A stretch of 64,000 nt of DNA from Serendipita indica DSM 11827 (GCA_910890315.1 CAJVGD010000014.1:744001-808000), one strand, 5' to 3'; positions 11,635 through 23,719 are shown, counted from the first letter of the stretch. A program made the numbers and translations. Notes: generated by a model from the letters alone, not told the origin.

Positions 11635-11714
11635 TGGGATCGATTTACTCTCTTTATCTGTAGTTTAGCTGGAATACCATCATGTTCAACGCAAATTACA
11701 ATGGGTGCATATGT

Positions 11715-12318
11715 CTATCCCTTCTTAAAGCCTGAAAGAGTGTTAGAAATTGCCTCGCGGATGGAGAGTGGGCTTACCCAAACGTCTTCGCTCATAGAAG
11801 AGATCTGTTCTCGAGGCACCGAGATTGACAATCTTTGGGCATCCATCACGGTCCTTTTCCAATCGTGTGCACTCTGCGCAGTAGTATGCATCGGAAATAC
11901 CTAATGGTTGGTCATGGTTAGCGAGCGGGTCGAGATATTTGTCATGGGCAACGAGCTTACCTGGTGCGCCACAAATGATACATCGCCCACCATAATTTCC
12001 AAAGTTGCATTCGTCACAGATGCGGACGAGGGTCTCTGGGCGGACGTATGAGTCGCAAATCGGGCTGTAAGTGGGTTGTGAGCGATAAAGGATAACAATA
12101 TTGCTAATATACATACCATTTGCCATCGCACTTCTCACACAGACGACCGATAGCTGCAGAATATTAGTACACGGTTCAGAAACTGGCAAAGATGCTCACC
12201 AATACCGGTCTGGCGTCTGCACATGATCAAGTCTGTATGATAGAAAGACAAAGTTAGCCTTCTTGTGATTATTTGTGAATTTTTGGCGAGATTACGTACC
12301 GGGATGATGCTTCGACAT
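11715..12318 (-). CDS. RDS3: PHF5/Rds3 subunit of the SF3b splicing complex
   Basis: A small zinc-knuckle protein of SF3b that supports branch-point recognition in the U2 snRNP. The ATG at 12318 gives MSKHHPD after a 19-nt first exon (12300-12318). Further exons read [76 protein letters not shown] and [12 protein letters not shown]. The paired cysteines (CxxC) of the trefoil zinc knot are all present. About 110 residues are predicted, as in human PHF5A. One 60-nt intron (roughly 11907-11966) is a multiple of three without a stop, so an unspliced reading gives a false longer protein. The last exon encodes only GFKKG. It shares a 133-bp divergent promoter with RPT4. Confidence 0.92.
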
Positions 12319-12451
12319 GGCGGCGGTCGCGGTCAAAGGTCTGAATTGTTTGGCTTTTGGAAGCGTACGCGTCCTGACGCTGGCTCTATCATCTCTGGCG
12401 CGCATCTTGTACAAAACTAGCTTGTCCACACAAAGGATATAACAAGAAATC
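12319..12451. promoter_or_regulatory. 133-bp divergent promoter between RDS3 and RPT4
   Basis: Start codons at 12318 (minus) and 12452 (plus) leave 133 bp for both promoters. No strong TATA motif is seen. Confidence 0.5.
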
Positions 12452-13988
12452 ATGGCTGAAATGGAACCTGGGCGACGAGACGCGCTTCTGGCGTTTAGAC
12501 AAGTGAGTCGCTGGTGGATTCGGTGCATTATGCACGACTGATGGGTTTTTAGAAAATGAGAGAGCATGAGCAGCTTTCAAATAATTTACGGAACCGTATG
12601 TGAATGGGATTTATGGCGCATACCGAGGCTGATGCAGACTTTTGTAGAACGACTGGCTCTCAAGGGTTTGGAGAAGGATTATACAAAAACGGAAGAAGAC
12701 TTGAAAGCGGTCCAATCCGTTGGGCAGATTGTTGCCGAGATCCTCAAACAACTTGACGATGAACGATGTGAGTTTGTGTTTGTGTCCGCCACCACCGTTT
12801 CTGACTTGCTATAGTCATCGTAAAGGCATCTTCGGGACCCCGCTACGTAGTGTCGTATCGTCCGGCGCTACCTTTAGCAAAGCTCAAAGCGGGAACGCGT
12901 GTATCGCTTGACATGACGACTCTGACCATTATGCGGATCCTGCCCCGCGAAGTCGACCCTCTTGTATACAATATGACGCTCGAGGATCCTGGAGGAGCAA
13001 CTTTTGCTGGTATCGGTGGGCTGGGCGAGCAAGTGAGAGAGCTGCGAGAGGTACGAGCCGTCCATGCCCTCCCGGCCTCTTGGAGACTAATGAACCATAT
13101 TTCAGGTCATAGAGCTGCCTTTGATGAATCCAGAGCTCTTTCTTCGAGTGGGAATCGCACCACCAAAGGGTGTCTTGCTCTATGGACCTCCTGGGACAGG
13201 AAAGACGTTGCTCGCTCGCGCTGTCGCCTCGACACTGCAGACCAACTTCCTCAAAGTTGTTTCCTCGGCAATAGTGGACAAATATATCGGCGAGTCGGCA
13301 CGTCTGATCAGGGAGATGTTCGGGTACGCACGGGAGCACGAGCCTTGCATCATCTTTATGGACGAGATTGATGCTATCGGCGGAAGGAGGTTCAGCGAAG
13401 GCACGAGCGCAGACAGAGAGATTCAGCGTACATTGATGGAGGTACGTCAAGAAATTGCCGCTATTCGGTACCAGGGCGCTGACCCCAGGACAGCTTTTGA
13501 ATCAGATGGATGGCTTCGATTCTTTGGGGCGTGTCAAGTTGATCATGGCCACAAATCGGCCGGATACACTGGATCCTGCATTACTGCGACCGGGTAGACT
13601 GGACAGGAAGATTGAGATTCCGCTTCCAAACGAGCAAGGGCGGTAAGAGGTTTCTCCTGGCCGAGGTGCAAGACATCGCAGCTCATCGCGTCTAGATTGG
13701 AAATTCTCAAGATTCATGCTCGCTCTGTCAACAAATCGGGTGATATTGATTACGAGGCCATTGTCAAGCTCTCAGATGGTTTCAACGGGGCGGATTTACG
13801 AAACGTCGTGACAGAGGCGGGCATGTTTGCTATTCGAGCCGAACGCGATGCGGTCATCCAGGAAGATTTTACAAAGGCCGCAAGAAAAGTCGCAGAGGCC
13901 AAGAAGCACGAGAGTGAGTTTCCCCAATGAGTCTGCTCTCCATGTTCTCACGTCCGAGCCAGCCAAGATGGATTACTCTGCGCAATGA
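12452..13988 (+). CDS. RPT4: 26S proteasome regulatory AAA-ATPase Rpt4 (S10b)
   Basis: One of six AAA ATPases of the proteasome base that unfold substrates. The start [17 protein letters not shown] is followed by an N-terminal coiled coil ([14 protein letters not shown]). The OB region reads [16 protein letters not shown] and the hallmark is [18 protein letters not shown]. Walker A is GPPGTGKT, Walker B is [15 protein letters not shown], and [20 protein letters not shown] picks out Rpt4 among its paralogues. [11 protein letters not shown] supplies arginine fingers. The final exon, after an intron at about 13915-13964, gives TKMDYSAQ and TGA at 13986-13988, comparable to the ESKLDYKPV tail in animals. 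Reading through that intron gives a false SEFPQ end. Length is about 395 residues, as expected. Confidence 0.95.
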
Positions 13989-14828
13989 CGCTCCACTCGA
14001 GTTGTATTTCCAGAACATTACCAACGTGTAGATCAAGCAATTCTAATGGCGTCACATACCATGGACTGAAAGTAACTTGAGACGTGTGTTGAACAATGTC
14101 GGTATAACTTGCTTCTGCCGCGCCATCAGACAGACCAAACGAGCACACACATTTCTCCGCACCTCGGACAGTCTCGGATGGCCAGTAGGACAGCTACTGC
14201 ACGCTTATCCCATTAGGCGTTAAGACTAATACCCCTTGAAGACTGTCGTTATTTGCGGTCTACGGCGTGTCCCGACTAACGTGTTGGTGCTACTTGACCT
14301 TAACCACATGCGACCTATGAGATACCTGATTGGGGGCTGAACAACGCACCACCAAGCACGAAGTCACAGCTATCCCACATGGGAGAAATTCTCTGTTTCG
14401 GGTTCTGCGTCACATAGTCCCGCGCTTGGAGCCGAGGTTCTGCAGGCGTAACCACTCAGAGAGCCGGCCGACATTCACCCCTCTTAGTGCAGTTCCCCCG
14501 AAAAATGCAGTGAAGGATAGCGACTGGCTCAGGGGAAAGCACGGGATCTCTCTCGAAATAATTCGGAAGGAGCGCTCTCCGCCCCGCGACGCAACCAGCG
14601 TGAATGCCGACTTGTCCCTGTCCACCGTCTTGTGCGTGCGGACATTTTCACATCAAGATCTATTCCCATTCAGTCGTTGGTTGCGAGCGTCTTATGACTT
14701 TCCGACGTGAGGCCAGAGAACACCTGTGCCAGGCTTGGTTTATGGGTTCTTCCGTGCTGCATAAATAAAGCCATTTTGCTTTCACACTAGTGCTTTCGTG
14801 CTCGCACTATCCCCCCCTCTCGTTGGCT
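13989..14828. other. 840-bp intergenic region, promoter of LPMO
   Basis: No convincing coding sequence. The distal part holds ORFs on both strands with no recognisable motif. The proximal part carries a TATA-like box and a C/T-rich leader directly before the LPMO start. Confidence 0.5.
14761..14768 (+). promoter_or_regulatory. TATA-like box of the LPMO gene
   Basis: ATAAATAA lies 61-68 bases before the LPMO ATG and is followed by a pyrimidine-rich tract with seven consecutive Cs just upstream of the start. This layout is common for inducible secreted-enzyme genes. Confidence 0.45.
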
Positions 14829-16252
14829 ATGTTCAAGTTTGCCTCGCTCGTTGCCCTCGCGGGGCTAGCGACCCGTGTCGCCGCCCACGGAGCCGTTACT
14901 AGCTATGTTATCGATGGAACGACATACCCAGGATACACTGGCTTTTCGCCGTCCACCACCCCAGTCATCCAGTGGCGTGAGTCTTGCTCTCTGCCCACCG
15001 TAATTCGAGGCTCACATACAATCATTAGAATGGCCGGATTATAATCCTACTTTTGATCCTGCTGACTCCAAGGTGCGTCGAAGGACCAAGTGCGCTACAC
15101 CCTGCCGCTAACCGTGCTGGTTCGTCCCATCGCCGTAATCTCGCATAGGTTATGTGTAATGGAGGGAATAGCGCTGCTCTCAGCGCAACGGTACCTGCTG
15201 GTGGAACAGTGACTGCGAAATGGTCGCAGGCAAGTGAGAGGTTTAGCCCAGTCTCTGATGCTTATGTTGCCACAGTGGACGCACATGGAAGGTTCAATCT
15301 CTGTCTATCTTTACAAGTGCTCAGGAGCATTCTCGTCTTGCACTGGTAGTGGCAACGGCTGGGTAATTATTTCGCAGAGGCATCGCTTCCGATACTGACC
15401 TCGATACAGTTCAAGATTGATGAAGCTGGTCTCCTGAGGTGAATTTTACATTCAAATCTGAGCACCACTCACACAATATTATAGTGGAACTATGTACAGC
15501 GGTACATGGGGTGCCGGTCAGGTTCTCAAGGCCCTCCAATGGAGCACGAAGATTCCAGCAAGCCTAGCTCCCGGAAACTATCTCGTCCGCGTAAGTAGAG
15601 ATAGAGTAGGAGTAGATTTGAGATGCACTGATAAACAATACAGCACGAGCTCATTGCCGTTCACCAATCCAATGCTCCTCAATTCTACGCCGAGTGCGCC
15701 CGTACGTCTTTCTCATATGAAAGGAGGATGATAGAGACTCATGATTTGAATAGAAATTGTCGTCACTGGCTCTGGAACCGCATCTCCATCCGGTAGCTAC
15801 CTTGTTTCCATCCCTGGCTACTGCAAACTCTCCGATTCGAACGTCAAATTCGACATCTACAGCGAGGCAGCGAAGACAATTACCTCTTGGGATGTTCCCG
15901 GACCTCCGGTCTGGCCAAACGGTACTCCTGCATCCACCACCCAGGGAGGCTCGACCAGCCAAGGTGGTTCATCGACTGCTTCCTCAACAAGGTCTTCGTC
16001 GACATCATCTACCCGTACCAGTACCTCGAACGGAGCGTCCCAGACTCTCTATGGCCAGTAAGTTTACCCTTGTTTCGCAGCCATTGCGTATGCTCATAGC
16101 CCTGTGCAGGTGCGGCGGTCAAGGATGGACTGGACCAACCACATGTTCTTCTGGAACATGCAAAGTCTCCAATCAATTCTACAGTAAGGCTTTATTCTCT
16201 ATCGCAAGGTTGCTAGCTGACATTGGGGATTTCAGGCCAGTGCTTGCCTTGA
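14829..16252 (+). CDS. Secreted AA9 lytic polysaccharide monooxygenase with CBM1
   Basis: A copper enzyme that oxidatively cleaves cellulose or hemicellulose outside the cell. The ATG at 14829 opens a 19-residue signal peptide ending TRVAA, so mature residue 1 is the histidine of [11 protein letters not shown], half of the copper histidine brace. The second histidine is in [15 protein letters not shown]. The axial tyrosine is in QFYAECAQI, where the Q is also conserved. A Ser/Thr-rich linker leads to a C-terminal CBM1 ([14 protein letters not shown]...SQCLP). About eight introns are needed. The one before WTHMEG uses a GC donor (CAG|GCAAGT at about 15231). The last exon supplies only QCLP and TGA at 16250-16252. 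It lies between housekeeping genes but near two CBM1-bearing galactosidases. Confidence 0.92.
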
Positions 16253-16557
16253 ACAAGCGATTGAAGTCTGCAGTCGATCCTTTGTTTTTCACGATATCCA
16301 CTGTCACTTCTGTAGAATCTCTGCTAAAAATCCAAGGCCGTCTTCACTTCACTGGGTTTGGGAGTGGGCTGAGCTACGGAAGCCATGAGTGTGAACGGAA
16401 ATACCAATGAGGCGATATGAGAAGACTTAAAAGGCCCTTTATGGTCCATTCGAGTCTGCCGGCGAGACGCGACCAAACTCCGCGACACGTGCTTGAAACT
16501 TGGTTCTCCCCGCATCGACACGAAAACTAGAGACCGACTCCCAAAAATCTGTTAAAA
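16253..16557. other. 305-bp intergenic region
   Basis: Holds the LPMO 3' end and the PUS1 leader. I see no gene or repeat in it. Confidence 0.4.
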
Positions 16558-18663
16558 ATGGCCGAGATGTTCAACAGTGTTACAGCGCCTATTCGTCGCA
16601 TTATCAGTCGTGGACTGTCGTTTCCAACGCTCAGTCGGTTTACCAGTTTCAACAGTTCCAACACCGACCAGAGCCCATTGCCTTCTGCTGGCAAACGCCA
16701 GCGTGAAGAGAGCGAAGATGAGGCTGAGGGACCCTCAAAACGCGTCAAAATGGACGTCGACAGCTCCTTGTCGCCTGCCAAAGCCCCCAACGGCGAGCAC
16801 GCAGCGGGCGAGGTGGCAGCCGTCGAGGCGATCCGTCCAGGCGTAGAGGCGCTCTCTCTCGTCGGAGCGACACCTCCACCGAATGGGACAGCATCTGTCC
16901 AGTCGAGCCCCGAGTCGTCGCGCCGGACAAAGTACCAGCGCGGTTTACGAGGGACGAGAAAAACTGGGACGAACGACCCGCCAACGCCCTCAAAGCCGCG
17001 ATTGGGTCCAAAGCGGCAATGTGCCATGCTAATTGGATTCTGTGGCACTGGATATAGCGGTATGCAGATGTAAGTGCGGGATTATCATGTCCATAACGAG
17101 ATTTGCTAATCGCGATTGTTTCCAGCCAAAAGGATGCCAAAACCATCGAAGGCTCGCTGTTCAGCGCGCTTGTCAAGGTTGGAGCAGTCTCTGAAGATAA
17201 TTCGGACGATGCGGTAGGCTTAGCGAGCCACCTCGCGTAGTATACCCTCTTACAAGTCGTCTAGACCAAAGTCAATATCCAGCGCGCCGCTCGCACGGAT
17301 GCTGGGGTGCACGCTGCTCGCAATGTTGTATCCATCAAGATTATTATGGATGTACCAGGCGTCCCCAACCTTGTCGCTGCAATCAATAGTAACCTCCCAG
17401 AGGAGATTCGTGTTTGGGATATTGTCCGCACACAAAACTCGTTCAATTCTCGCACGTGGGTCCATCTGTATGGTATTGAGACGTCATACTAATCATTCTC
17501 TGCTCTAGTTCATGCGACAGTCGCAAGTACACCTACTTCCTCCCCACATATATGCTACTCCCCCCTGAGCCCACGTCCGTGACCGCGACGGCGCTTCGTG
17601 AAAGCTCTGGGGAGGCTTACGATGTAGCCGAGCATCCCTTTTGGAAGAGCGTCGCCAATCAACCCATCACCCCGGAATCAACACTCTTTATGCTGCGCAA
17701 GAAGTGGCGCATAGATGAGGATACGCTGAACCGCTTCAAGGCGGCATTGAATACGTTCATTGGTACTCATAACTTCTGGAACTTTACCGTTGGACGAGAA
17801 TACAAGGAGGCTGCTGCAAAACGTCACATCAAGACGATCGAGGTAGGTTCCATTCATTCAATGGAATGACTTTAATGTATGCCTAGGTGTCTGAACCCGC
17901 GATTTACGGCGAAACAGAGTGGGTCAGTGTTCAGATCCATGGCCAGAGCTTCATGTTGCACCAGGTAAGCGAGTTTGCCAACGTCACAATCTTGTACTAA
18001 CCTTTGTTAGATTGTAAGGAGGGCATTATCCCCATAAGTTTGTCTGACTTTTATTTTAGCGCAAGATGATCGCTTTGGCCACCTTCCTTACACGCTCGCA
18101 AGGAGATGCCTCCCTTGTGCAAAATCTCTACACCTCTTCCCGCGCACGCATTCCCAAGGCCCCAGCTTTGGGGCTGTTGCTGGAAGAGCCCGTCTTTGAA
18201 TCGTATAACAAGAAGATTGAAACGGCTAATAGTAAATGGAAAGACGCTGCCGCATCTGGGAGCAAGGAGCCGGATGAAGATGGTGAACATGCCGCCAACT
18301 TCATCCGCGAACCGGTCGACTTTGGGAAGCACAGGGACGAAATCGAAGAATTCAAGAAGAAATACATTTACGCGGAGATGCAGCGTACCGAGGATGAACA
18401 AGGAGTGTACGTAGATTCTTCTCTACTACGGCACCGGGATTGATAAACGCCGTAGCTTTGACTCTTGGCTTTCTTCCATCGACAACCATGAAGCTCGTTT
18501 GTACTATGAGCTTCGAGGCCAGACGGTCCCATCAGAGCTGAACGTGCCCACCAAGCCAGGCTCGACGAGATCAGCTGCAAGCAAATTTGACGACGGTGAC
18601 GAGAGCGACGATGCGTTGGGTAATGGCAAGGTCAACTTGAGGAGCGTCGAGCTCGAAGGTTGA
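16558..18663 (+). CDS. PUS1: tRNA pseudouridine synthase Pus1 (TruA family)
   Basis: Isomerises uridines in tRNA and some other RNAs. Exon 1 starts at [14 protein letters not shown] and has a long low-complexity N-terminal extension with basic KRVK and KPRLGPKRQ segments that may be nuclear signals. The TruA core begins at [16 protein letters not shown]. The catalytic aspartate is in [19 protein letters not shown]. The region continues with [40 protein letters not shown] and FMLHQIRKMIA. A C-terminal extension with [19 protein letters not shown] ends at TGA 18661-18663. About six introns are needed and the frames join well. Predicted length of about 600 residues is longer than the bacterial TruA core but normal for fungal Pus1. 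Confidence 0.92.
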
Positions 18664-18880
18664 TTCTTCGCCATTTGTGTACCATACAGGAATCCGGAAC
18701 AGCTTTCTGCACAACTCATCTTCGACTCTTGTCACCTCTTGGCCATGCCCGACACCGACAAGGAGCATACACGAATTTTCAATAGTCTCGTATTGTTTAT
18801 GAAATCTGACACCTTTCACGGCTTGAAACTGAAGAAAGGAATGCGGATAGACCGCATAAAGACTGCACGAACCGGGGTGA

Positions 18881-20079
18881 TCAATAGTCTTTGAGCTCTT
18901 GCTCGCAATACTCCCACAGTTTCTTTGCTAGCTCTGGGTCCGTCGCAAGAGACGAAGGCGCCGTGACTTTGGCGACGGGTTCCAGATACTGAAATGCATT
19001 AGAATCGTCTGGCGATCATCTGTATATCGCACCTTTCCGGACAACTCCTTTGCTTCCGGCGTGTTGGCCGCATAGAGCTGGGTCAATGCTCCATACTCTA
19101 CAGGATAAGCTATGTTCCAGTAGATCCAGCGATTAATATTGTTATGATTACGACCGAGCTCGGTTTGGATCACACCCGGGTGAACGGAGATGGCTATGAG
19201 ACCCTTGTCTCCGTACCGACGCGCGAGTTCATTAGAGAACAGTATATTACCCTAGCGTTAGTCTCAGTAAGAGAGTATATAAACAAAGAGGAAGCCTACC
19301 AGTTTGCTTTGACCGTAGAATTGGTAGCGTTCGATAAAGCCAAGGCCCGGAATCCAGGAGCCCTTTTTGGGACCTTTGAGTTTGTCCCAGAGGAATCCTG
19401 CTCTTGGAGCCATGAGGTGTCCACGGGAAGAAATATTGATCACGCGTGGGTTTGGCGTCGCGAGGAGGGCCGGGAGCAGGAGCATCGTAAGATGAAAGTG
19501 AGCAAGGACATTGACTCCGAACTGAAGGTCGTATCCGTCCTTTGTAAGTTGGTCAACGGGTGCAGCCATAACGCCACTGTCAAAGTGGCGTCAGAATATC
19601 TTCTGAGACCTGGATTGAAGAAGATGCGCACGCATTGTTCATCAAGACGTCGAGTGTGGACTCTTTGCTGTAGACCGGTATATGAGTTACCGACGCCCTA
19701 TTGAGGGAAGACTTACCTGAGATATTCCTCGGCCGCCTTTCGGACGCCTCGCAAGTCGGAGAGGTCGATCGGCAGCAAGTATATCGCATCCTTTCCAGTC
19801 TCTTCTTTGAGCCTTTGAATGGCATCATGACTCTTTGGCGAGTCCCGAGAGGCCATGTAGACCTTTGCGCCATTTTTGAGGAGATTCTGCGGGGCAATGT
19901 AGTCGTATCATATCGTCTAGACGACGAATCTGCATACTTTCGTTGCATGGTACCCAATTCCTACAATCCCATGAATAAATTGTTGGAAATTTTGGAGAAT
20001 ACAGACCTCCATTTCCCCCTGTCACAATGGCTATCTTTCCGTCCATAGATACCATATCCTCGAGCGACCATTGAGGCAT
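18881..20079 (-). CDS. Short-chain dehydrogenase/reductase (retinol-dehydrogenase-like)
   Basis: An NAD(P)-dependent oxidoreductase with a Rossmann fold; the substrate is unknown. From 20079 it reads MPQWSLEDMVSMDGK, then the cofactor loop TGGNGGIGYHATK, VYMASRDSP, the NNAGV motif, the catalytic-serine region INISSRGHLMAP and the active-site YGQSK (YxxxK). The end is at TGA 18881-18883. Five or so introns of 44-60 bp are needed. An upstream in-frame-looking ATG at 20149 is in a different frame, so 20079 is preferred. It ends convergently with PUS1. A decayed partial copy lies at about 23720-23965, showing that this gene's 5' region was duplicated together with the neighbouring galactosidase. 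Confidence 0.85.
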
Positions 20080-20615
20080 TGTTGCGGTTGATAATGTGGA
20101 TGGTGTTCAAGTTTCCGAGGCCAACGGCTCCATACAAGGCGGCCGCCATGTTTAAATATAGTTGTGCCTATACATGCACAATAACCTTTCTAGAACGTTG
20201 TCAGGAGGGGATGAACGGCGAGCTGAGATGGCCAAGGAGGCCAAAAAACACAATACGTATTGCCAACCTTGCCATTCATCGAGATATACAAATTATATGT
20301 AATCATAGGGAAAAGGAGACCATTACAAGATGTGGCTCGTAGAACTTCTTGAAAGGAGACTGCGAAGTGAGTAGGAATAAGGCCTCACAACCATTTACAG
20401 CCGTATTATGCACACAGGTTGGAGTGTATGTGATTCATAGAAACAGCAGGCACAAATGAGGTAGCGCAAAAGCTCATCAACTCGGACCACTGATGCCCGA
20501 CTGAACGAAGAGTCTTGAAGTGAAAATTTCAACGGCTATATATCTCGACGATTGAACATATTCACCATGCTCAGCAGACCTGAGTAGAACTACGTGCTCA
20601 CTGTAGACCAACAGA
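20080..20615. other. 536-bp intergenic region between SDR and galactosidase A
   Basis: Promoter side of the SDR and 3' flank of galactosidase A. The last ~100 bp match the 3' flank of galactosidase B (about 23960-24078), placing this stretch inside the tandem duplication. No gene is seen. Confidence 0.5.
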
Positions 20616-22607
20616 TCACGCAGGAGTGATCAGCCACCCACCAGAGTCGTGGGAGCCAAGACTTGTCGACCAGCTCCCCGAAAATGTCCCTACGTCCGTG
20701 CCTGTCCACATATCGTGAACCTTGTAGCTACCGCTTCCAAGACCCGGAACATTTGCAAATGTAATCGTCTTAGTCGAGGTACTTGACGAAGTGTTCATGA
20801 TGAAGACGTGGACACCCTTTGAAGATTTACCCGAGTAGTACTCTGGAGGCGTGGTCGTCGCAGTTCCGTATGGCTTGGCTGGGGCTCCGACAAGTTCATC
20901 TTGCGAAAAAGCCAACAATTCTTTGTTCTGAAATCGTGATAAGTAGATTGGTATATGAAACCATTTGTTTACCTTGATGATGTTGAGCTGATCCGTGGAA
21001 AGGAGACTTAGCTGAGAGGCACTGGTTAACTAACGATACGAGGTTCCGCTCTGGATACTCACATCAGTTCCGAGAAGTATAGGACTCTTCAACGCAGCCC
21101 ACATAAGGAAGTGAGTCCTTTCCTCAGCCAACGTCAAGTCACCATTTCCTAAGAAAAAGTAAGGGATGAGAGACGATACGTTACTTGAACTTTATTCCAC
21201 TTACCAATCTCCATCATGTCCATGTCAGAACGACCGTAGAAGTTGGTATAGTCGATAATTGCGACGTTTCTGTCGATCACGCTAGTGATATAGCTCCACG
21301 TCGGAGCGGAGTCGCCAGAGATTCGCCAGCTCTGACCAACTGATGCGCCCCAGGTCCATACTTGAGCAGCTCCCCAAATGCACAGGCTATACTGGATCGG
21401 CCTTGACTGCGCAGCCAGCGCGGTGCCCATTTGGCGGTACCGAATCGCAGAATTTGATTGCCCCCAATCAGGATATGTCTTAATAATTCGTTAGACAAGT
21501 ACATCCAATGCTTGTAGAAACATACCCAGTTGTCTTGCCATTCGGAGGGGACATTGCAATTGTCGTACTTCAAGTCTATGCATAGTCTGTTGGTCCGGGA
21601 TTCAAAAAAGATAGATCACGTACAGTCGATTCCCCAGGAGGAAAAGGTGGCCGCATCAATCGCCTCGTATCCCAAAGAGCCAGGATATCCAGAGCACGTC
21701 TTGGTTCCCGCATCCTAGACAAGTCAGTGGCCAGCCACTATATATAGAAACGTACTGAGTAGATTCCCAAAAGTAATCCCAGCGAGTGGATCTTGGAGGC
21801 AACGCTAGCCATTCCATTCGGAAATTTGTTCAAGTCGGGGAGGATCTGTTGAGTGGAAGGGTCTCTCCCGTTAATATTCGACCAGCAATCCTAGAGAATT
21901 TGTAAGCAGGTGGGCCATATTTATGGTAGCCACTAACGTCAATGTTGACATATTGGTACCCAGCGGCCTTCAATCCAAGCGAGACCATTTGATTAGCTGC
22001 ATTGAGAAGTTTGGTCTCGTTTATATCGCCTTGGAAGCGTCATCATCCCGCCTTCTTGCAAAGGACCATGCTTACATCGGTATGCGTTCCAAGAGTTCCA
22101 ACCGAGGGCAGGAAGCTTTCCAACACGTCCAGTAGGAGTGGAGCTTGGACTACTCGTAGTGGTAGAGACTCGTGTACTAGTCGTACTAGTCGTAGACACA
22201 CGTGTGCTACTCGTACTAGTGGTAGAGACTCGCGTGCTACTTGTGTTACTCGTAGATGCACGGGTGCTGCTCGTACTAGTCGATGTCCTGCTGCTTGTCG
22301 ACGTCCCAGGTAGACATTGGTAATACCCTTCGGATTGTGAGAACACTCTGTGAGCTCCCTGCTTTACTTACAATCATTCAAGTACGTGCAAACCGCCCCT
22401 GAACCGCTTTAAGGGGTGTCACTATTTATATTGTGTGAAATAATATTGTGCGAACCAAGAGGTTTGGCCCGTCCAGTTTATGCCTCCACATCTAGAGTTG
22501 TTAATGAAATAGAAGGACTCTAATAAAAAGGCTTACTGTCCCCACAGAGTTTGTTGGGCACCGACGAGACCCAAGACGCTCAACGCTATTATGGCTTTGA
22601 AGCTCAT
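20616..22607 (-). CDS. GH27 alpha-galactosidase A with N-terminal CBM1
   Basis: A secreted retaining alpha-galactosidase that removes terminal alpha-1,6-galactose from galactomannan and related oligosaccharides. The ATG at 22607 ([18 protein letters not shown]) encodes a signal peptide. A CBM1 follows, assembled from three short exons ([36 protein letters not shown]). A long Ser/Thr/Arg-Val linker leads to the GH27 barrel, which starts [16 protein letters not shown]. The nucleophile is in LKYDNC and the acid/base in [10 protein letters not shown]. The C-terminal beta domain ends [13 protein letters not shown], with TGA at 20616-20618. About nine introns are needed. N-terminal cellulose-binding on a galactosidase is less usual than a C-terminal ricin-type or no module. 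It is paralogous to gene B at 24079-25962. Confidence 0.9.
22140..22310 (-). repeat. Ser/Thr linker minisatellite in galactosidase A
   Basis: Imperfect tandem units encoding STRVSTTS-like residues form the linker between CBM1 and the GH27 domain. The corresponding linker of galactosidase B (about 25590-25665) is clearly shorter, so the repeat has expanded in A or contracted in B since duplication. Confidence 0.8.
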
Positions 22608-22889
22608 TGTGGGAGTGATACTTTGCAACCTCGCGTACCTTGGGAGCTTTTATGTCAGTCCCGGTCCGAATGCAGGGCAGCTACCTTGGACAAAGCTCGG
22701 TCAGTTGAGCAGGGTACATATGGCTGGTAGGGGTCCGGTAAAATATCTTTGCAATAAGACCTGGTGTAAGACGGCCTCTGAATGCATATAGAAAACTGTT
22801 ATAGATATCACATTATGGCTGTATGATCAATCGGAAGTCTTTCCGGCGAGCGTCCGGGATCATTCCAGGCACTGTGTACACGGTCCGAC

Positions 22890-23265
22890 AACGATCAGCT
22901 GTCAACGAGGAAAAATGTAGCCCCCACAAGGTTAATCCACCCTTCACCATAAACCTTGCTGCTGGGTTCTGAGTGAGCTCGTTGTCGTCAAAAGATTCTT
23001 TTCGGGGTTCGCGGGACAAAGGAAGGTAAAGTGATGAAGACCAGAGCTGCTGAAGAGAGTGAGCAACCATAGAAGCAAACAAAATGTGTAGCCGGGGTAG
23101 TTGCCTCTGTTTGGCTCTTCTCAACAGTTAGAAATGGTGGGTGCTTTACTGATGGCAATATTTTTACTCTCTTGACCGGGCCGAATAATTATCGAGGTAT
23201 GGAACCTGAGCGGAATGAGACCCGATTGGACCTAGTGGAGGATATGCAACATGCGACATTAGTCC
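22890..23265 (-). pseudogene. Truncated PEBP gene copy
   Basis: The minus-strand sequence matches the 3' half of the intact PEBP gene at 26266-27098, from the stretch containing CACTAGGTCCAATC onward. Fragments such as LSREPRKESFDDNELTQN parallel LLYREPRDGFSLT...NEFTQR. The 5' half, with the start and the ligand-pocket DPDAPSR motif, is absent, and the remainder is not open in one frame. It is a by-product of the tandem duplication. Confidence 0.75.
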
Positions 23266-23719
23266 AGTACTGTAAATTCGGCTATAAGGGATGAACAGCG
23301 TGTTATTCGGCCATAATCGCTTCTGTACGGCGAGCACCATCACTCCAGCCACCTCACTCTCGCACAATTGAGTGAAAGAAGCAACCACCGGTCTCTTCGC
23401 CGCCGCTTAGCATGAGATTATCACGGACTGGGTGCCTCAGAGCGACGCGACGGACACAGAATCTAGCCGTGTGGATGACATGTATATGCACAAAAGTGAT
23501 ATAGACTACAGGGGCGTTTTAGGACGGACAAGCGCATTTGCGGAACCTGGTCAAGTCCGAGATTGGCTGCTGCTGCCCTATCTTGACCTCTGTTACATTC
23601 ACACAATAGCGAATGAACAAGAGTAATATTGGCTCTTAATAGATAGGAATTATCCGGAGTATCTTCCTTCTATCATCATTTCGAAATTTGTCATAGCCGA
23701 CGGTCTCTAACGAGAAATC
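23266..23719. other. Duplication junction region
   Basis: About 450 bp between the PEBP relic and the SDR relic. I recognise no gene here. ORFs on both strands have no known motif. It should contain the breakpoint of the tandem duplication. Confidence 0.4.

Noticed and set aside
11743-12189. A 148-codon minus-strand ORF over RDS3
   Set aside because: It reads through introns at both ends and one in-frame intron. The spliced 110-residue form matches the PHF5/Rds3 family.
13915-13930. RPT4 ending at SEFPQ
   Set aside because: The GTGAGT there is a donor; the next exon gives a family-like KMDYSAQ tail.
22591-22791. Plus-strand ORF starting [16 protein letters not shown]
   Set aside because: It looks like a signal peptide but is antisense to the galactosidase A signal peptide and promoter. 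The minus-strand gene is far better supported.
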